Origin: Cupriavidus pauculus
Lineage (GTDB): Bacteria > Pseudomonadota > Gammaproteobacteria > Burkholderiales > Burkholderiaceae
Direction: 5' to 3'
Length of the DNA: 64,000 bases
Assembly (NCBI RefSeq): GCF_022179805.1
Contig: NZ_BPUO01000001.1
Span: 248,001-312,000 of the forward strand
This document shows, one piece after another, positions 7,867-17,168 of this stretch (the stretch's first letter is position 1; each line of letters begins with the position of its first letter). Position numbers and translations under genes: made by a program. A model generated the notes under the pieces. It saw only the letters and a program-made list of their open reading frames with translations. It searched no databases and was not told where the DNA came from.

Positions 7867-9777
7867 TCAGCGCAGCGGGACGAATAGCGGCATCGCCTCT
7901 TCCCAGATCGTATCGGTCAGCGGCCTCTTGTCCGAGCCGTCGGCGTTCATGGTCCAGTTCTGGCCGTCGGGCTGGAACGTGAAGTCATACAGCGCCACCT
8001 CGTCGCGGTACCCATACACGCCCGAGCTGTACAGGATGCGGCCGTCCCACGTCCACACCGCATGGCCGTCGTTGGCGCCGTGCGTGGTCAGGCGGGTCAG
8101 GTGAGAGCCGTCGGGCCGCACCGTGAAAACGTCGTAGTTGAAGCGGTTCGGGTTGGCCGGGTCCACCAGCTTGCGCGTGAACACGATGCGGCTGCCGTCA
8201 GGCGACCAGCCGGGCGTGTTGTCGGGCTCGGTGGTCAGCGTGGTGATGGCCCGCGTGTTGACGTCGATGATGCGCAAGCCCACTTCGGCCGGACTCCACA
8301 CGCGATAGACGATCTTCGAGCCATCGGGCGAGTAGCTTGGGAAGCCCGAGTTGACGCTGCCGTCAGTCAGGAATTCGGGCATGCCGTTCATGCTGCCATC
8401 GGCCCGGATGCGCGCGATCCGTCCCGGACCGGCCGCACGCGTCAGGAACCACTGCCCCACGCCAAACGCCACCCACTTGCGGTCGGGCGACCACGTCGGC
8501 TGGAACGCGCCGGCCAGACCCTTGGCGATCAGCGTCGGATCCACGCCGCTGGTGGCCGGGTCATAGATGCGCGTATAGCCCGTGAAATCGGTATTGATGG
8601 TGGCGATCGATCCATTGATCGCCTTCTCGGTGTACACCAGCTTCTGGCGGTCGCGCGACAACTGCGGGAACACGTCGGTGTACTTGTACTGCCAGTTCTT
8701 GTCGAATGCGTACAGCTCGGTGCCATTGGTCCGTGCCGGCTGGAAGGCCACCTTCTCGTAGACCATGCGCAGGCCATCGGCGGAATAGTTCGGCGACCGC
8801 AGTCCCGAGCCGGCCGTCGAGCGGAACGCGCCTGCCGTGGTGTACAGGCCCTCGGTGGCGCCGCCCTTCACGTGGTAAGCAATCGTGCCGGCATTCAGGT
8901 ACTGCGGAAACACCTTGTAGCCGGGGCTTGACGTAAGCGTCGTGCGCGCCAGCGTGCTCACGTTCACCGACACCACCTGCGAGCTGACCGCGTTGATCAG
9001 TTCCGGACGGTGCGCGCCCCACGTGGCCTCCTGCGTCGATTCATAGAACACCACGCTGGTACCGTCCGGCGACCAGGCTGGCGATCCGTCGGCCTGCCCG
9101 GCGCTGCCGGCAATGCGCCGGAAGCCCGATCCATCGGGACGAATCACATAGATCGCGCTTTCCTGGGTGCGCTCCCAGCCGTTGGGCAGGTCATGGCCGC
9201 GCCAGTCGGTGCCGACGTCGGAAGAAATCGCCAGCCACTGGCCGTCGGGCGACCACGACGGCCGGAAGTAACCGTGCGGCCGGCTCGGATCGAACGGCAG
9301 CGCGCCGGTGACGTTCTTCAGCGCACCCGTGGCAATGTTCAGCGTCCAGATGTTGGCCGTGGCCCAGCCGTCCGCGCCCTTGCGCGACGAGACGAAGGCG
9401 ATCACGTTGGCGTCGGTGGGCGAGAAGACCGCCTGGTCGTCCACGGCGATATGGTCGGTCAGGCGCTGCAGGTGCGTGCCGTCGACCTTGACACGGAAGA
9501 TGTTCGACTGGCCCAGCCCGTCGCGCTCGGACGTGAAGACCACCCACTGGCCATCCTTCGAGAACGATGCGTGGTAGTCGAAGCCCGTGGTGCCCAGCAG
9601 CCGGGTCTCGCCCGTGCCGTCGGCGTTGGACACATATAGCTCGGAGCTGACCGGGCCGATGCGGTTGAGCAGCAGTTCGCCCTTGACGGGTGTGCCGCCA
9701 TGCGCGGCCGCGCTCGCCGACACGCCAGCCACGGCCGTGGCGGCCAGCAGAGTGCGAATAAATCGATAACGCTTCAT
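7867..9777 (-). CDS. secreted TolB-like beta-propeller protein
   Basis: A 636-residue exported protein with a signal peptide (cleavage near SAAAHG, about residue 26). At least eight PD40/WD40-like motifs of the form SPDG(x)xVVF/ADGSxxxxL appear across the whole length, e.g. FSKDGQWVVFTS, WSPDGQWLAISS, YSPDGSKIVYRV and WSPDGSRIVFTR, so it folds as one or two beta-propellers. TolB-like propellers bind partners or substrates in the periplasm; some are hydrolases, but no catalytic domain is visible here. It is the last gene of the minus-strand cluster, 37 bp after the porin. Confidence 0.75.
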   Translation of the reverse strand: MKRYRFIRTLLAATAVAGVSASAAAHGGTPVKGELLLNRIGPVSSELYVSNADGTGETRLLGTTGFDYHASFSKDGQWVVFTSERDGLGQSNIFRVKVDGTHLQRLTDHIAVDDQAVFSPTDANVIAFVSSRKGADGWATANIWTLNIATGALKNVTGALPFDPSRPHGYFRPSWSPDGQWLAISSDVGTDWRGHDLPNGWERTQESAIYVIRPDGSGFRRIAGSAGQADGSPAWSPDGTSVVFYESTQEATWGAHRPELINAVSSQVVSVNVSTLARTTLTSSPGYKVFPQYLNAGTIAYHVKGGATEGLYTTAGAFRSTAGSGLRSPNYSADGLRMVYEKVAFQPARTNGTELYAFDKNWQYKYTDVFPQLSRDRQKLVYTEKAINGSIATINTDFTGYTRIYDPATSGVDPTLIAKGLAGAFQPTWSPDRKWVAFGVGQWFLTRAAGPGRIARIRADGSMNGMPEFLTDGSVNSGFPSYSPDGSKIVYRVWSPAEVGLRIIDVNTRAITTLTTEPDNTPGWSPDGSRIVFTRKLVDPANPNRFNYDVFTVRPDGSHLTRLTTHGANDGHAVWTWDGRILYSSGVYGYRDEVALYDFTFQPDGQNWTMNADGSDKRPLTDTIWEEAMPLFVPLR

Positions 9778-9814
9778 CGTGTTTGTCTCCCTGTTCCGAC
9801 TTTTTTCCCTGCGT

Positions 9815-10957
9815 TTAGAACACGTGCCGGATACCGGCCATGACCGACTGCTCCGAGCCGCCCGGCAGCGGCGGCGTGCCCGGCGGATTCGAGCTGACCG
9901 GGGCGGCCAGCGTGCCGCTGTTCTTGATCATCGACGCCGACAGGTACACCAGCGTGCGCTTGGAGAACGTGTAGCTGCCGCGCAGTGTCACCAGCACCGC
10001 CTTGTTGGGCGAGTCCTCGAACTTGTTCATCGCCACCATGCCGTCGATCGTGAACGCCTTGGCCACTGGCTGCGACGCGACGATCCAGTACAGGTTGCTC
10101 TTGGGCGTGGTGCTGCCTTCGTTGTCGCGCTTGAGCCAGCCCGCGCCCAGTTGCGTTTCGCCCAGTTGCAGGTAGGCGTTGACGGTCAGCCGGCTGTCGG
10201 TCAGGTTCGAATTGACCAGCCCGCCGTAAGTGGCGGCGGTGCCGCCATAGATGCGTTCGTATGCGCTGACGATGCCCCAGTTGCCGCCGTTGTACTTCAG
10301 GTAGGCCGAGTACTCGCGGCACTGCTTGGCGTCGCCCGCCACCTCGCCCGCGCAGTTCGTGGCGGACGGATTGTTGGCGGCAGCCGCGTCGCGCCCGAAG
10401 CTGTAGTTCAGGCCACCGCTGATCGGGCCGAAGGCACCGCGATAGGAAATCGAATTATCGGCGCGCGCATTGGGAATGCCAGCATCCAGCACGCCCAGGC
10501 CCTGCGAGGCGGCGGCGAAGATATCGGCATCGAGCATGCCGTAGTAGCGCATCGTGTACTGGCGGCCGAAGCTGATCGTGCCCCAGTCGTTCTGCAGCCC
10601 CACCCACGCCTGGCGGCCGAACATACGCGACTGGCTTTGCCCGCCCGTGTCGACCATGATGCCGCCTTCCAGCGTGAACAGCGCCTTGAGGCCACCGCCC
10701 AGGTCTTCCACGCCCTTGATGCCCCAGCGCGACGGCGCGCCGCCATAGCCCATGCGCGCCTGGCTGCCGGTGGCGGTGGGGCCGGTCTGCGCGCCGTGAA
10801 TATATTCGATGCCCACGTCCACCAGCCCGTAGAGCGTGATCGATGTCGGCTGCGGCACGTTCTGCGGCACCTGCCCGACCTGCGCCCATGCGGGCGCGGC
10901 CAGCAGCGCCGCACCGTAGACGAAAACGCGTGCGCATGCGGCAATCCCTTGCTTCAT
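9815..10957 (-). CDS. outer-membrane porin (Gram-negative general porin type)
   Basis: A 380-residue 16-strand-type porin of beta-proteobacteria. It has a signal peptide ending in APAWAQ, the opening strand SITLYGLVDVGIEYIHG, the conserved SRWGIKGVEDLGGGLKALFTLEGG and FGRQAWVGL segments, and a C-terminal phenylalanine (AGIRHVF) needed for outer-membrane assembly. The start at 10957 is chosen because the signal peptide begins there; the open frame runs further upstream without porin character. Its place in the aromatic cluster suggests it admits the substrate acid. Confidence 0.9.
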   Translation of the reverse strand: MKQGIAACARVFVYGAALLAAPAWAQVGQVPQNVPQPTSITLYGLVDVGIEYIHGAQTGPTATGSQARMGYGGAPSRWGIKGVEDLGGGLKALFTLEGGIMVDTGGQSQSRMFGRQAWVGLQNDWGTISFGRQYTMRYYGMLDADIFAAASQGLGVLDAGIPNARADNSISYRGAFGPISGGLNYSFGRDAAAANNPSATNCAGEVAGDAKQCREYSAYLKYNGGNWGIVSAYERIYGGTAATYGGLVNSNLTDSRLTVNAYLQLGETQLGAGWLKRDNEGSTTPKSNLYWIVASQPVAKAFTIDGMVAMNKFEDSPNKAVLVTLRGSYTFSKRTLVYLSASMIKNSGTLAAPVSSNPPGTPPLPGGSEQSVMAGIRHVF

Positions 10958-11067
10958 GGTTTGTCTCCTCGATTTCATTATTTTTGCTGTGTGGGTTCGA
11001 ATACCGCCCGGCGCACCGTTACCCTGCCGGTGCGCTCGTTTCCTTCTGTCGCTTGCCTCCCCTTCGC

Positions 11068-11973
11068 TCAGCCCAGACTGCCCGTCACGTCGTCGAACAG
11101 TTCGTCCACCGACAGGCGGCGCGGAATGATGCGCTGGTCCAGTGCCCAGTCGATAGCCAGCTGGAGGCCCTTGCGGTTGGCTTCGAGTCCAATCGGCGGA
11201 AACACGGCCGGCACGCCGCCTTCGGCCTGCGCGCGGGATTCGGCGATCATCCGGTACAGCTCGCGCACGATGTCGGGCCGCTGCCGCGAGACGTCCTGAT
11301 GCACCACGAACATATGGTTGATCGGCACCACGCCTTCGCGTGCAAACCAGTCGCGTGCTGCGTCCTGCGCGTTCGGCACCAGCGTGCGTACGCGCGGGTC
11401 CTTGGGCATGTCCTCGCCCAGCAGCGCCGCCGCCAGCTCGCCGCGCAGCATCATGTCGGGGATCGACGCACCCTTGGGCAGCCGCTGGCAGTTGGCCGGG
11501 TCGGTGTACTCGGCCAGGTGCCCGTCGTTGAGCGTCATCCAGGTCACGCGGTCCAGGTCCACGCCGTACTCGTGGCGCAGGATGCCGCGAATCCACAGCG
11601 CGGTGGTTTGCGTGTAGGTGCGCACCCCCACCTTGCGGCCCTCGATGTCCTTGGGATCGAGCTGGCCGAAGTCGATGTTGAAGCCGGCGCAATGGTGCTG
11701 GAAGCGGCCCGAGATCGGCGTGGGCAGCAGCACGTACGGCTTGCCATACGCCTTGGCCTGCAGGAACGTGACGATGGCCAGCTCGCCGGCATCGAACGCG
11801 CTCTCGCGCACCATCGCCTTGAAGCCGTTATGCGCGGGCGTGGGGCCGCAGAAGTCGAGCTTCACCAGGTCGGACGACACACGGCCGTCGCGCATCGCCT
11901 GGGTGACCTTGTACTCGGCCAGGTTGGTGCGCAGCGTGGGTACGCCGTTTGCCAGGGCAGACACGTCGTTCAT
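11068..11973 (-). CDS. 4,5-dihydroxyphthalate decarboxylase/solute-binding-like protein (copy 1)
   Basis: A 301-residue protein of the family that includes 4,5-dihydroxyphthalate decarboxylase (Pht5) and NMT1-like binding proteins: AFDAGELAIVTFLQAKAYGKPYVLLP, DIEGRKVGVRTYTQTTALWIRGIL and the C-terminal PRRLSVDELF are typical. There is no signal peptide, favouring a cytoplasmic enzyme. The start at 11973 has an ideal GGAGG five bases upstream; an ATG at 11985 overlaps the preceding stop. It is a paralogue of the product of 17169-18143 in the same cluster. Decarboxylation of a hydroxylated aromatic diacid to a catechol-type product is a reasonable guess. Confidence 0.72.
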   Translation of the reverse strand: MNDVSALANGVPTLRTNLAEYKVTQAMRDGRVSSDLVKLDFCGPTPAHNGFKAMVRESAFDAGELAIVTFLQAKAYGKPYVLLPTPISGRFQHHCAGFNIDFGQLDPKDIEGRKVGVRTYTQTTALWIRGILRHEYGVDLDRVTWMTLNDGHLAEYTDPANCQRLPKGASIPDMMLRGELAAALLGEDMPKDPRVRTLVPNAQDAARDWFAREGVVPINHMFVVHQDVSRQRPDIVRELYRMIAESRAQAEGGVPAVFPPIGLEANRKGLQLAIDWALDQRIIPRRLSVDELFDDVTGSLG

Positions 11974-11984
11974 CGCGGCCTCCA

Positions 11985-12842
11985 TCAGTAGCCCGCCATC
12001 TCGCGCGCCATGCCGGCCACGCCGTAGCTCTTGAGCGGCGCCGACATCAGCAGCCGGTAGCCCTCTTCCACCAGCCGCTTGTGGTTCTTGGCATTGACGT
12101 GCGGATTGCCCAACACCACGTTGTGCTTGTGGCAGGTCTCGACGATGCGGCGCATCGCGTCGGCCACCTCGGGGTGCTCGTACTGACGCGGAAAGCCCAA
12201 CTGCTGGCTCAGGTCGCCTTCGCCGATCAGGATGAAGCCGATGCCGGGCACGTTCGACAGGATGTCGTCCAGGTTCTCGATGGCCTCGGTGCTCTCGCAC
12301 ATCAGCCCCACCAGGATCTCGCCTTCGGGCGCCAGCGGCCAGACGTCGGCGCGGCGATAGTAATCGGCCATCGACAGGCCCCAGTAGCGCGCCGCGTTAG
12401 CCGGGCCGTCGCCGCGAATGCCCTTGGGCTCGTACAGCGGCGCGTGCTTGGGCCGCGCATAGCGGCAGGCGGCCACGGCGTTGTAGGCCTGTTCCACCGT
12501 GGACACGTGCGGCCAGATCACGCCGTAGCAGCCACGATCCAGCACTTGCTTGGCGAAGGACTGGTTCATCTCGGCGCCGTTGGCCGGAATGCGCGCGATG
12601 GGCGTGACGCCGGGCGCCATCGACCCGCGTTCGGCGATGGCCTTGCGGTTCAGCATGTACTGCAGCGAATCGCCCAGTGCCGAGACGTCGTACGGGTTGT
12701 GTTCCATCTCGAACACGATGCCGTCATAGGGCGCGTCGCTCATCTCGATGGCGGTCTGCTTGTCGAGCTTGGAAAACGCGGCGAATGCGGGCTTGCCCGA
12801 TTCGAAGGCGCGGATGATGCCGTTCAGGCGGGTGTCGGTCAT
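11985..12842 (-). CDS. HpcH/HpaI-family aldolase
   Basis: A 285-residue class II pyruvate-type aldolase: the barrel signatures YDGIVFEMEHNPYDV, VTPIARIPANGAE, GVIWPHVSTVEQA and LVGLMCESTEAIENLDDIL are those of 4-hydroxy-2-oxo-heptanedioate and related aldolases, with the metal-binding glutamate in MCESTEA. In a meta-cleavage pathway it would split the final hydroxy-keto acid into pyruvate or oxaloacetate and a second piece, the step done by LigK/GalC in classical protocatechuate 4,5-cleavage. It lies 40 bp after the dioxygenase gene. Confidence 0.8.
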   Translation of the reverse strand: MTDTRLNGIIRAFESGKPAFAAFSKLDKQTAIEMSDAPYDGIVFEMEHNPYDVSALGDSLQYMLNRKAIAERGSMAPGVTPIARIPANGAEMNQSFAKQVLDRGCYGVIWPHVSTVEQAYNAVAACRYARPKHAPLYEPKGIRGDGPANAARYWGLSMADYYRRADVWPLAPEGEILVGLMCESTEAIENLDDILSNVPGIGFILIGEGDLSQQLGFPRQYEHPEVADAMRRIVETCHKHNVVLGNPHVNAKNHKRLVEEGYRLLMSAPLKSYGVAGMAREMAGY

Positions 12843-12882
12843 GTCTTATCCCTGGCTGTTCGATAGATGGTTTGCGGAGGGC

Positions 12883-13869
12883 TCAGTCCTGGCCCTTCCA
12901 GTACATGAAGCCCATGCCCTCGCCGGTGCCGGCGGGCGTGCGCCAGCACGGCACGTAGTCCACCAGCGTCATGGCGGCGCCGGTCTGCTGCATGGCCTTC
13001 ATCACGCTGACGTAGAGCTTGATCTCGGAAGTGCCCGACTGGTATGAGCGGTCGTCCACGGCGGCCAGGCCGTCGTAGTCGTAATCGGCCAGCATGGCCA
13101 TGATGCGGTGGTCGAAAGCCTCGTCGTTGACGAAATGCGACAGCCCGCCCGACGCGAAGATGCCCACGCGCACGTCCTCGGGCCACGCCGCAATGGCGTC
13201 GCGCAGCACGCGGCCGAACTCGATGCAGCGCGCCATCGACGGCTGCGTCGGCGGGTAGAAGCAGTTCATGATCACGGGCACGTGCGGCGGCGGGTTGTCG
13301 CCCATGATCTGGTGGTAAACAAAGCTGTACGCGTGCGGCACCACCGGATACTCGGGCAGCGGCTTCATCCAGACGTTGTCGGGCCAGGCGAACAGATCGG
13401 TCAGGTCGAAGTTCTCGCGCTGGAAATACTCGATCAGGTACCGTGCCAGCTTCGGATGGCATTCGTGCGTCACGTGCTGGTCTGGTGCGTACACCGCGCG
13501 CTGCGGCGGGCCGTTGTGCACGTCCTTGCCGGTGTAGATGGCAATCGACGGCGAGAAGTCCGTGAAGATCTCCTTCTGGTCCTTGCCCAGGATGATCGCC
13601 ACGTCGATGTCGGCCTCGCGATAGGCGGCCGCCATCTTGTCCAGCGCCACGCGGCAGCGCGCGGCGCGCGCGGTGCGTTCCTCGATGGTCAGGTATTTCT
13701 CGAAGGCCGCCTCGCGGTGGGCCTCCAGTTCCGGATAGGTCCAGGTGCGGTTGCGGAACCACAGCTCGGGGTTGGCGCGGTCGCGCTCGCCGTTCTTGAG
13801 CCAGTCCTCGGGTGCCTGGCCAAGCATGCCGCTGTGCGGTACGGCCATCCCGAATACGATTTTCGCCAT
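12883..13869 (-). CDS. class III extradiol ring-cleavage dioxygenase, LigB-type
   Basis: A 328-residue protein of the LigB superfamily, which opens catechol-type rings next to the hydroxyls. H12 (AVPHSG) matches the first iron-binding histidine of LigB, GGLSHFVND carries the catalytic histidine and TSEIKLYV the ligand glutamate. The second histidine, normally in an NDH-type loop, appears as KDQKEIF with Q. No separate LigA-like small subunit gene is nearby, so this is a single-chain enzyme or uses a distant partner. The likely substrate is a protocatechuate- or gallate-like acid, judged from the neighbouring LigJ- and LigI-like genes. Confidence 0.78.
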   Translation of the reverse strand: MAKIVFGMAVPHSGMLGQAPEDWLKNGERDRANPELWFRNRTWTYPELEAHREAAFEKYLTIEERTARAARCRVALDKMAAAYREADIDVAIILGKDQKEIFTDFSPSIAIYTGKDVHNGPPQRAVYAPDQHVTHECHPKLARYLIEYFQRENFDLTDLFAWPDNVWMKPLPEYPVVPHAYSFVYHQIMGDNPPPHVPVIMNCFYPPTQPSMARCIEFGRVLRDAIAAWPEDVRVGIFASGGLSHFVNDEAFDHRIMAMLADYDYDGLAAVDDRSYQSGTSEIKLYVSVMKAMQQTGAAMTLVDYVPCWRTPAGTGEGMGFMYWKGQD

Positions 13870-13908
13870 GACGATGTGTTCAGAAGATTGAAGGATGCAG
13901 AGGGTGGA

Positions 13909-15228
13909 TCACGCCTCGGCCGGGTGTGCGGCTTCCTGCGGCGCGGCCAGCTTGGGCGCCCATTCGGGGCGGAACAGGATGGCGGTGGCCAGTGCGCCGA
14001 TCACCAGGAAGACCAGGATCACGAGCATCGGCAGGTCGTAGCTGCCGCTCACGTGCAGCAGCCAGCCCGACAGGCTTGCCGCCACGCCGCCGGCCAGGCT
14101 GGTGGCCACCTGCTGCACGCCGGTGACCAGGCCGATGGCGGGCTTGGGAATCAGCGTCAGCCGCGACAGCGCCAGGTTGTTGGCGGTGGTCAGGCCGAGC
14201 AGCGACAGCGACAGCACGTTCCAGAACAGAGCCATGTCCAGCGACCTGGCATGCGCGCCCAGGAGCACCGTGCAGCCGCCGATGAAGCCGGCGATGATGA
14301 AGACCTTGCGCACCCGGACCGCATCGTGGCCACGGGCGATCACGCGGTCTGCCGCCCAGCCGGCCACGGCCGCCACGATGGCGATGCCGGCAAAGCTCAC
14401 GAACGTGTAGAGGCCCGATTCCTTGAGCGACAGTCCGCGCTGCTCGACCAGGTAGGCCGGCATCCACGTCATGCAATAGAACGTGAAGTAGCCGTAGCAG
14501 AAGTTGGTGATCATCCCGCCCCACACCACGGGGCTGGCCAGGATGCTGCCCAGCGTGACCGCGCTGGCCTTGCGGTGCGCCACGGCCAGTTGCGCCTTCG
14601 ACGGAAAGTCGTTGCGCACCAGCAGCAACCACGGCGCCAGCCAGATCAGCCCCACCACACCCGTGGCGATGAACATGAACTGCCACGAGTAGTTGACGAT
14701 CAGCCAGGCACCAACCGGCGCGCCGATGGCCGGGCCGAACTTGTTGCCCATGGCCAGCAGGCCCACGGCCAGGCCGTTCTGGCTTTCGTCGAAGTTGTTG
14801 CGGATCCAGCGGTAGCTGGCGGGAATGACGATGGCCTCGGCCATGCCGATGATCAGCCGCATCGCCACCAGCCCGGCCAGCGCCGTGACCGCGCCCATCA
14901 TCGCCGTGGCCACGCACCACGCGGCAAAGCAGACCGCATAGGGCCACTTCACGCCGTAGCGGTCGGCCACCCAGCCCATCGGCACCTGGAACAGGCCATA
15001 GGACCAGAAGAACGCCGAGTTGACCCAGCCACGGTCCACGCTGGACAGCGCGAATTCCCGGACGAATGCCCCATCGGCCAGTGCCGACGATATGCTGGTG
15101 CGATCGACGAACGAAATCAGCACGCCCAGCGCCAGCAACGCGAGGATGGTCCAGCGGCTCAGCGCGGCAGCTGGTGGCGACGCTGCCGGGGTTGCCGGCG
15201 ACGCATGCGCGGTTCGGGATGTCTCCAT
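13909..15228 (-). CDS. MFS transporter, anion:cation symporter type
   Basis: A 439-residue permease with twelve predicted membrane helices; the loop after helix 2 reads DRYGVKWPYAV, a variant of the MFS motif GxxxDRxGRR, and FVDRTSISSALAD resembles the phthalate/hexuronate (ACS) family start. It probably imports the aromatic or tricarboxylic acid that the surrounding enzymes consume. It lies 39 bp before the dioxygenase gene in transcription order, in the same operon. Confidence 0.85.
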   Translation of the reverse strand: METSRTAHASPATPAASPPAAALSRWTILALLALGVLISFVDRTSISSALADGAFVREFALSSVDRGWVNSAFFWSYGLFQVPMGWVADRYGVKWPYAVCFAAWCVATAMMGAVTALAGLVAMRLIIGMAEAIVIPASYRWIRNNFDESQNGLAVGLLAMGNKFGPAIGAPVGAWLIVNYSWQFMFIATGVVGLIWLAPWLLLVRNDFPSKAQLAVAHRKASAVTLGSILASPVVWGGMITNFCYGYFTFYCMTWMPAYLVEQRGLSLKESGLYTFVSFAGIAIVAAVAGWAADRVIARGHDAVRVRKVFIIAGFIGGCTVLLGAHARSLDMALFWNVLSLSLLGLTTANNLALSRLTLIPKPAIGLVTGVQQVATSLAGGVAASLSGWLLHVSGSYDLPMLVILVFLVIGALATAILFRPEWAPKLAAPQEAAHPAEA

Positions 15229-15256
15229 ATGCCTCCTTGTATGCCGTGCCGTCTTC

Positions 15257-16111
15257 TCAGGACAGCGCCGGATAGAGCGTCTGCGCCGTCTTGCCGAACA
15301 CCCACGCCCGCTCGGTCTCGTTCAGGCACGCCAGCCCCTGCTGCGCGGTGGCCAGTATCTCGGCCAGCGTCCCCGGCGACGTCGGGAAGTTCGAACCCCA
15401 GGCCAGGCGCTCCGCACCGAACGCTTCCACCACACGCGGGAAGAACGTCTCCGCGCTGGCGCGCTCCTTCCTCACGTCGCCGAAGATGCGTGGCGTGAGC
15501 TTCAGGTAGATGTTCTCCAGCGCAGCCAGCTCGAACAGGCTGTGCGCAGCCGCGTACGGCGGACCATCGGCCACTTCGGGGCGGCCCAGGTGGTCCAGCA
15601 CGATGCGCACGGTCGGAAACCGATTGGCCAGCGCCGTCACCTGCGGCAGACCCACCGGGCCGGTCTGGATGCACATCGGCAGGCCCAGTTCGGCGCACAG
15701 CTCCCACGCCGGATGCGCACGCGGATCGTCAAGTTCGCTCGGATCGAATTCCTTGGTGCTGCCGCCGGTGAACAGGCGCAGGCCCGCCAGGCCGCGTTCG
15801 ACCCAGTCGCGGATGCGCTGCGGCGCGTCCGGCTGCAGCACGTCGACCGAGCCGACCGCGACCAGCCGGCCCGCGTACTGGTTGCAGCCATCCACCACGT
15901 AGCTGTTGTCGAAGCCGTACGTGGTGGACGAATGCACCACGGCAGCCTTGGCCAGGCCGGCGGCGTCCATTGCGGCGATCAGCGTCTCGACCGTGGTGGG
16001 CCGCTCTTTCGACCATTCGGAGCGCTTGCCGAACAGCGGTGCCGGCGGATAGCGCGTCTCGTCGTCGGCGATGATGTGCGGGTGGATATCGATGATCTGG
16101 GGTTGTGTCAT
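15257..16111 (-). CDS. amidohydrolase, 2-pyrone-4,6-dicarboxylate-hydrolase-like
   Basis: A 284-residue TIM-barrel amidohydrolase-2 protein. The first-strand metal motif DIHPH (H10, H12) and the later VLDHLGRPE and WGSNFPTSPG segments match the family of LigI, which opens the lactone 2-pyrone-4,6-dicarboxylate. The neighbouring LigJ- and LigB-like genes support a lactone- or ring-opening hydrolase. Overall similarity to LigI is moderate as far as I can judge, so the exact substrate stays open. It ends 28 bp before the MFS start in transcription order. Confidence 0.7.
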   Translation of the reverse strand: MTQPQIIDIHPHIIADDETRYPPAPLFGKRSEWSKERPTTVETLIAAMDAAGLAKAAVVHSSTTYGFDNSYVVDGCNQYAGRLVAVGSVDVLQPDAPQRIRDWVERGLAGLRLFTGGSTKEFDPSELDDPRAHPAWELCAELGLPMCIQTGPVGLPQVTALANRFPTVRIVLDHLGRPEVADGPPYAAAHSLFELAALENIYLKLTPRIFGDVRKERASAETFFPRVVEAFGAERLAWGSNFPTSPGTLAEILATAQQGLACLNETERAWVFGKTAQTLYPALS

Positions 16112-16122
16112 GGCCGGTGTCC

Positions 16123-17148
16123 TTACTTGCCGCGTGCCTTGAGCCGCGCGTCCAGGCGCGGGTACACACGGCGTGCGTTGCCTTCGAAGATCTTGTAGCG
16201 GTCGGCATCGTCGAGTGCCGGGCAGGCATCGAGATAGCGTTTGGTGTCGTCGAAGTTGTGGCCGGTGTCGGGGTCCTTGCCGCGCACGGCGCCGATCATC
16301 TCGGAGCCGAACAGCACGTTGGTCGACGGAATCACCTTGGTCAGCAGCTCCACGCCGGGCTGGTGGTAGACGCAGGAATCGAAGAACACGTTGTCGAGCA
16401 GCCCTTCCAGCGGACGCTCGCGCATTTCCAGCGACATGCCGCGATAGCGGCCCCAGTGGTACGGCACTGCCCCGCCGCCATGCGGAATCACCAGGCGCAG
16501 CGTCGGGAAGTCCTTGAACAGGTCGCCCTGCAGCAACTGCATGAACACCGACGTATCGGCATTGAGGTAGTGCGCGCCGGTGCCGTGGGCGCACGGGTTG
16601 CACGACGCCGCCACGTGGATCATCGCCGGCACGTCCAGGTCCACCAGTGCCTCGTACAGCGGATACCACGAGCGGTCCGTCATCGGCTTGCCGGTCCAGT
16701 AGCCGCCCGACGGATCGGGGTTCAGGTTGCATCCGACAAAGCCAAGCTGCTCCACGCAGCGGCGCAATTCGGGGATGCAGTGGGCCGGATCGGCACCCGG
16801 CGACTGCGGCAACTGGCATACGGGCGCGAAGTTGTCCGGGTACATCTCGGTGACGCGATAGACCAGGTCGTTCGAGATCTCGGCCCATTCCAGGCTCGTG
16901 CGTTCATTGCCGAGGTGGTGGCTCATCAGCCCGGCAATCGGCGAGAACAGCGTGAGGTCGCTGCCGCGCTGCTGCTGCAGCTTGAGCTGGCCATTGCCCA
17001 CGCCTTCGCGGATTTCGTCGTCGGACACATGCGCGCCGGCGCGCGACGGTGCGTTGGCCGGGTCGTTTGCAAATTCCACCTGCTTGGCACGCCAGGCGCG
17101 GAACGATGCGGGGACGGTCGTGAAGTGACCGTGGCAGTCGATGATCAT
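16123..17148 (-). CDS. 4-oxalomesaconate hydratase-like (LigJ type)
   Basis: A 341-residue amidohydrolase-family protein opening with MIIDCHGHFTT (metal ligands H6, H8), the start I associate with LigJ, which hydrates 4-oxalomesaconate in the protocatechuate/gallate 4,5-cleavage pathway. Other family signatures are MIHVAASCNP, LVIPHGGGAVPYHWGRYRG, and VLFGSEMIGAV with PDTGHNFDDTKRY. The length fits. Its product would feed the HpcH/HpaI aldolase of the cluster. This is the most specific functional pointer to meta-cleavage of a trihydroxybenzoate- or protocatechuate-like ring here. Confidence 0.82.
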   Translation of the reverse strand: MIIDCHGHFTTVPASFRAWRAKQVEFANDPANAPSRAGAHVSDDEIREGVGNGQLKLQQQRGSDLTLFSPIAGLMSHHLGNERTSLEWAEISNDLVYRVTEMYPDNFAPVCQLPQSPGADPAHCIPELRRCVEQLGFVGCNLNPDPSGGYWTGKPMTDRSWYPLYEALVDLDVPAMIHVAASCNPCAHGTGAHYLNADTSVFMQLLQGDLFKDFPTLRLVIPHGGGAVPYHWGRYRGMSLEMRERPLEGLLDNVFFDSCVYHQPGVELLTKVIPSTNVLFGSEMIGAVRGKDPDTGHNFDDTKRYLDACPALDDADRYKIFEGNARRVYPRLDARLKARGK

Positions 17149-17168
17149 GATGCGTTTTCCGTAAGAAT

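Noticed and set aside
9779-11299. A 506-codon plus-strand frame opposite the porin
   Set aside because: Antisense shadow; the minus strand has an unmistakable porin with signal peptide and C-terminal Phe.
13108-15498. A 796-codon open frame on the plus strand
   Set aside because: It is antisense to the dioxygenase and MFS genes, is full of His, Arg and Gln without any domain, and is a by-product of GC-rich codon use.
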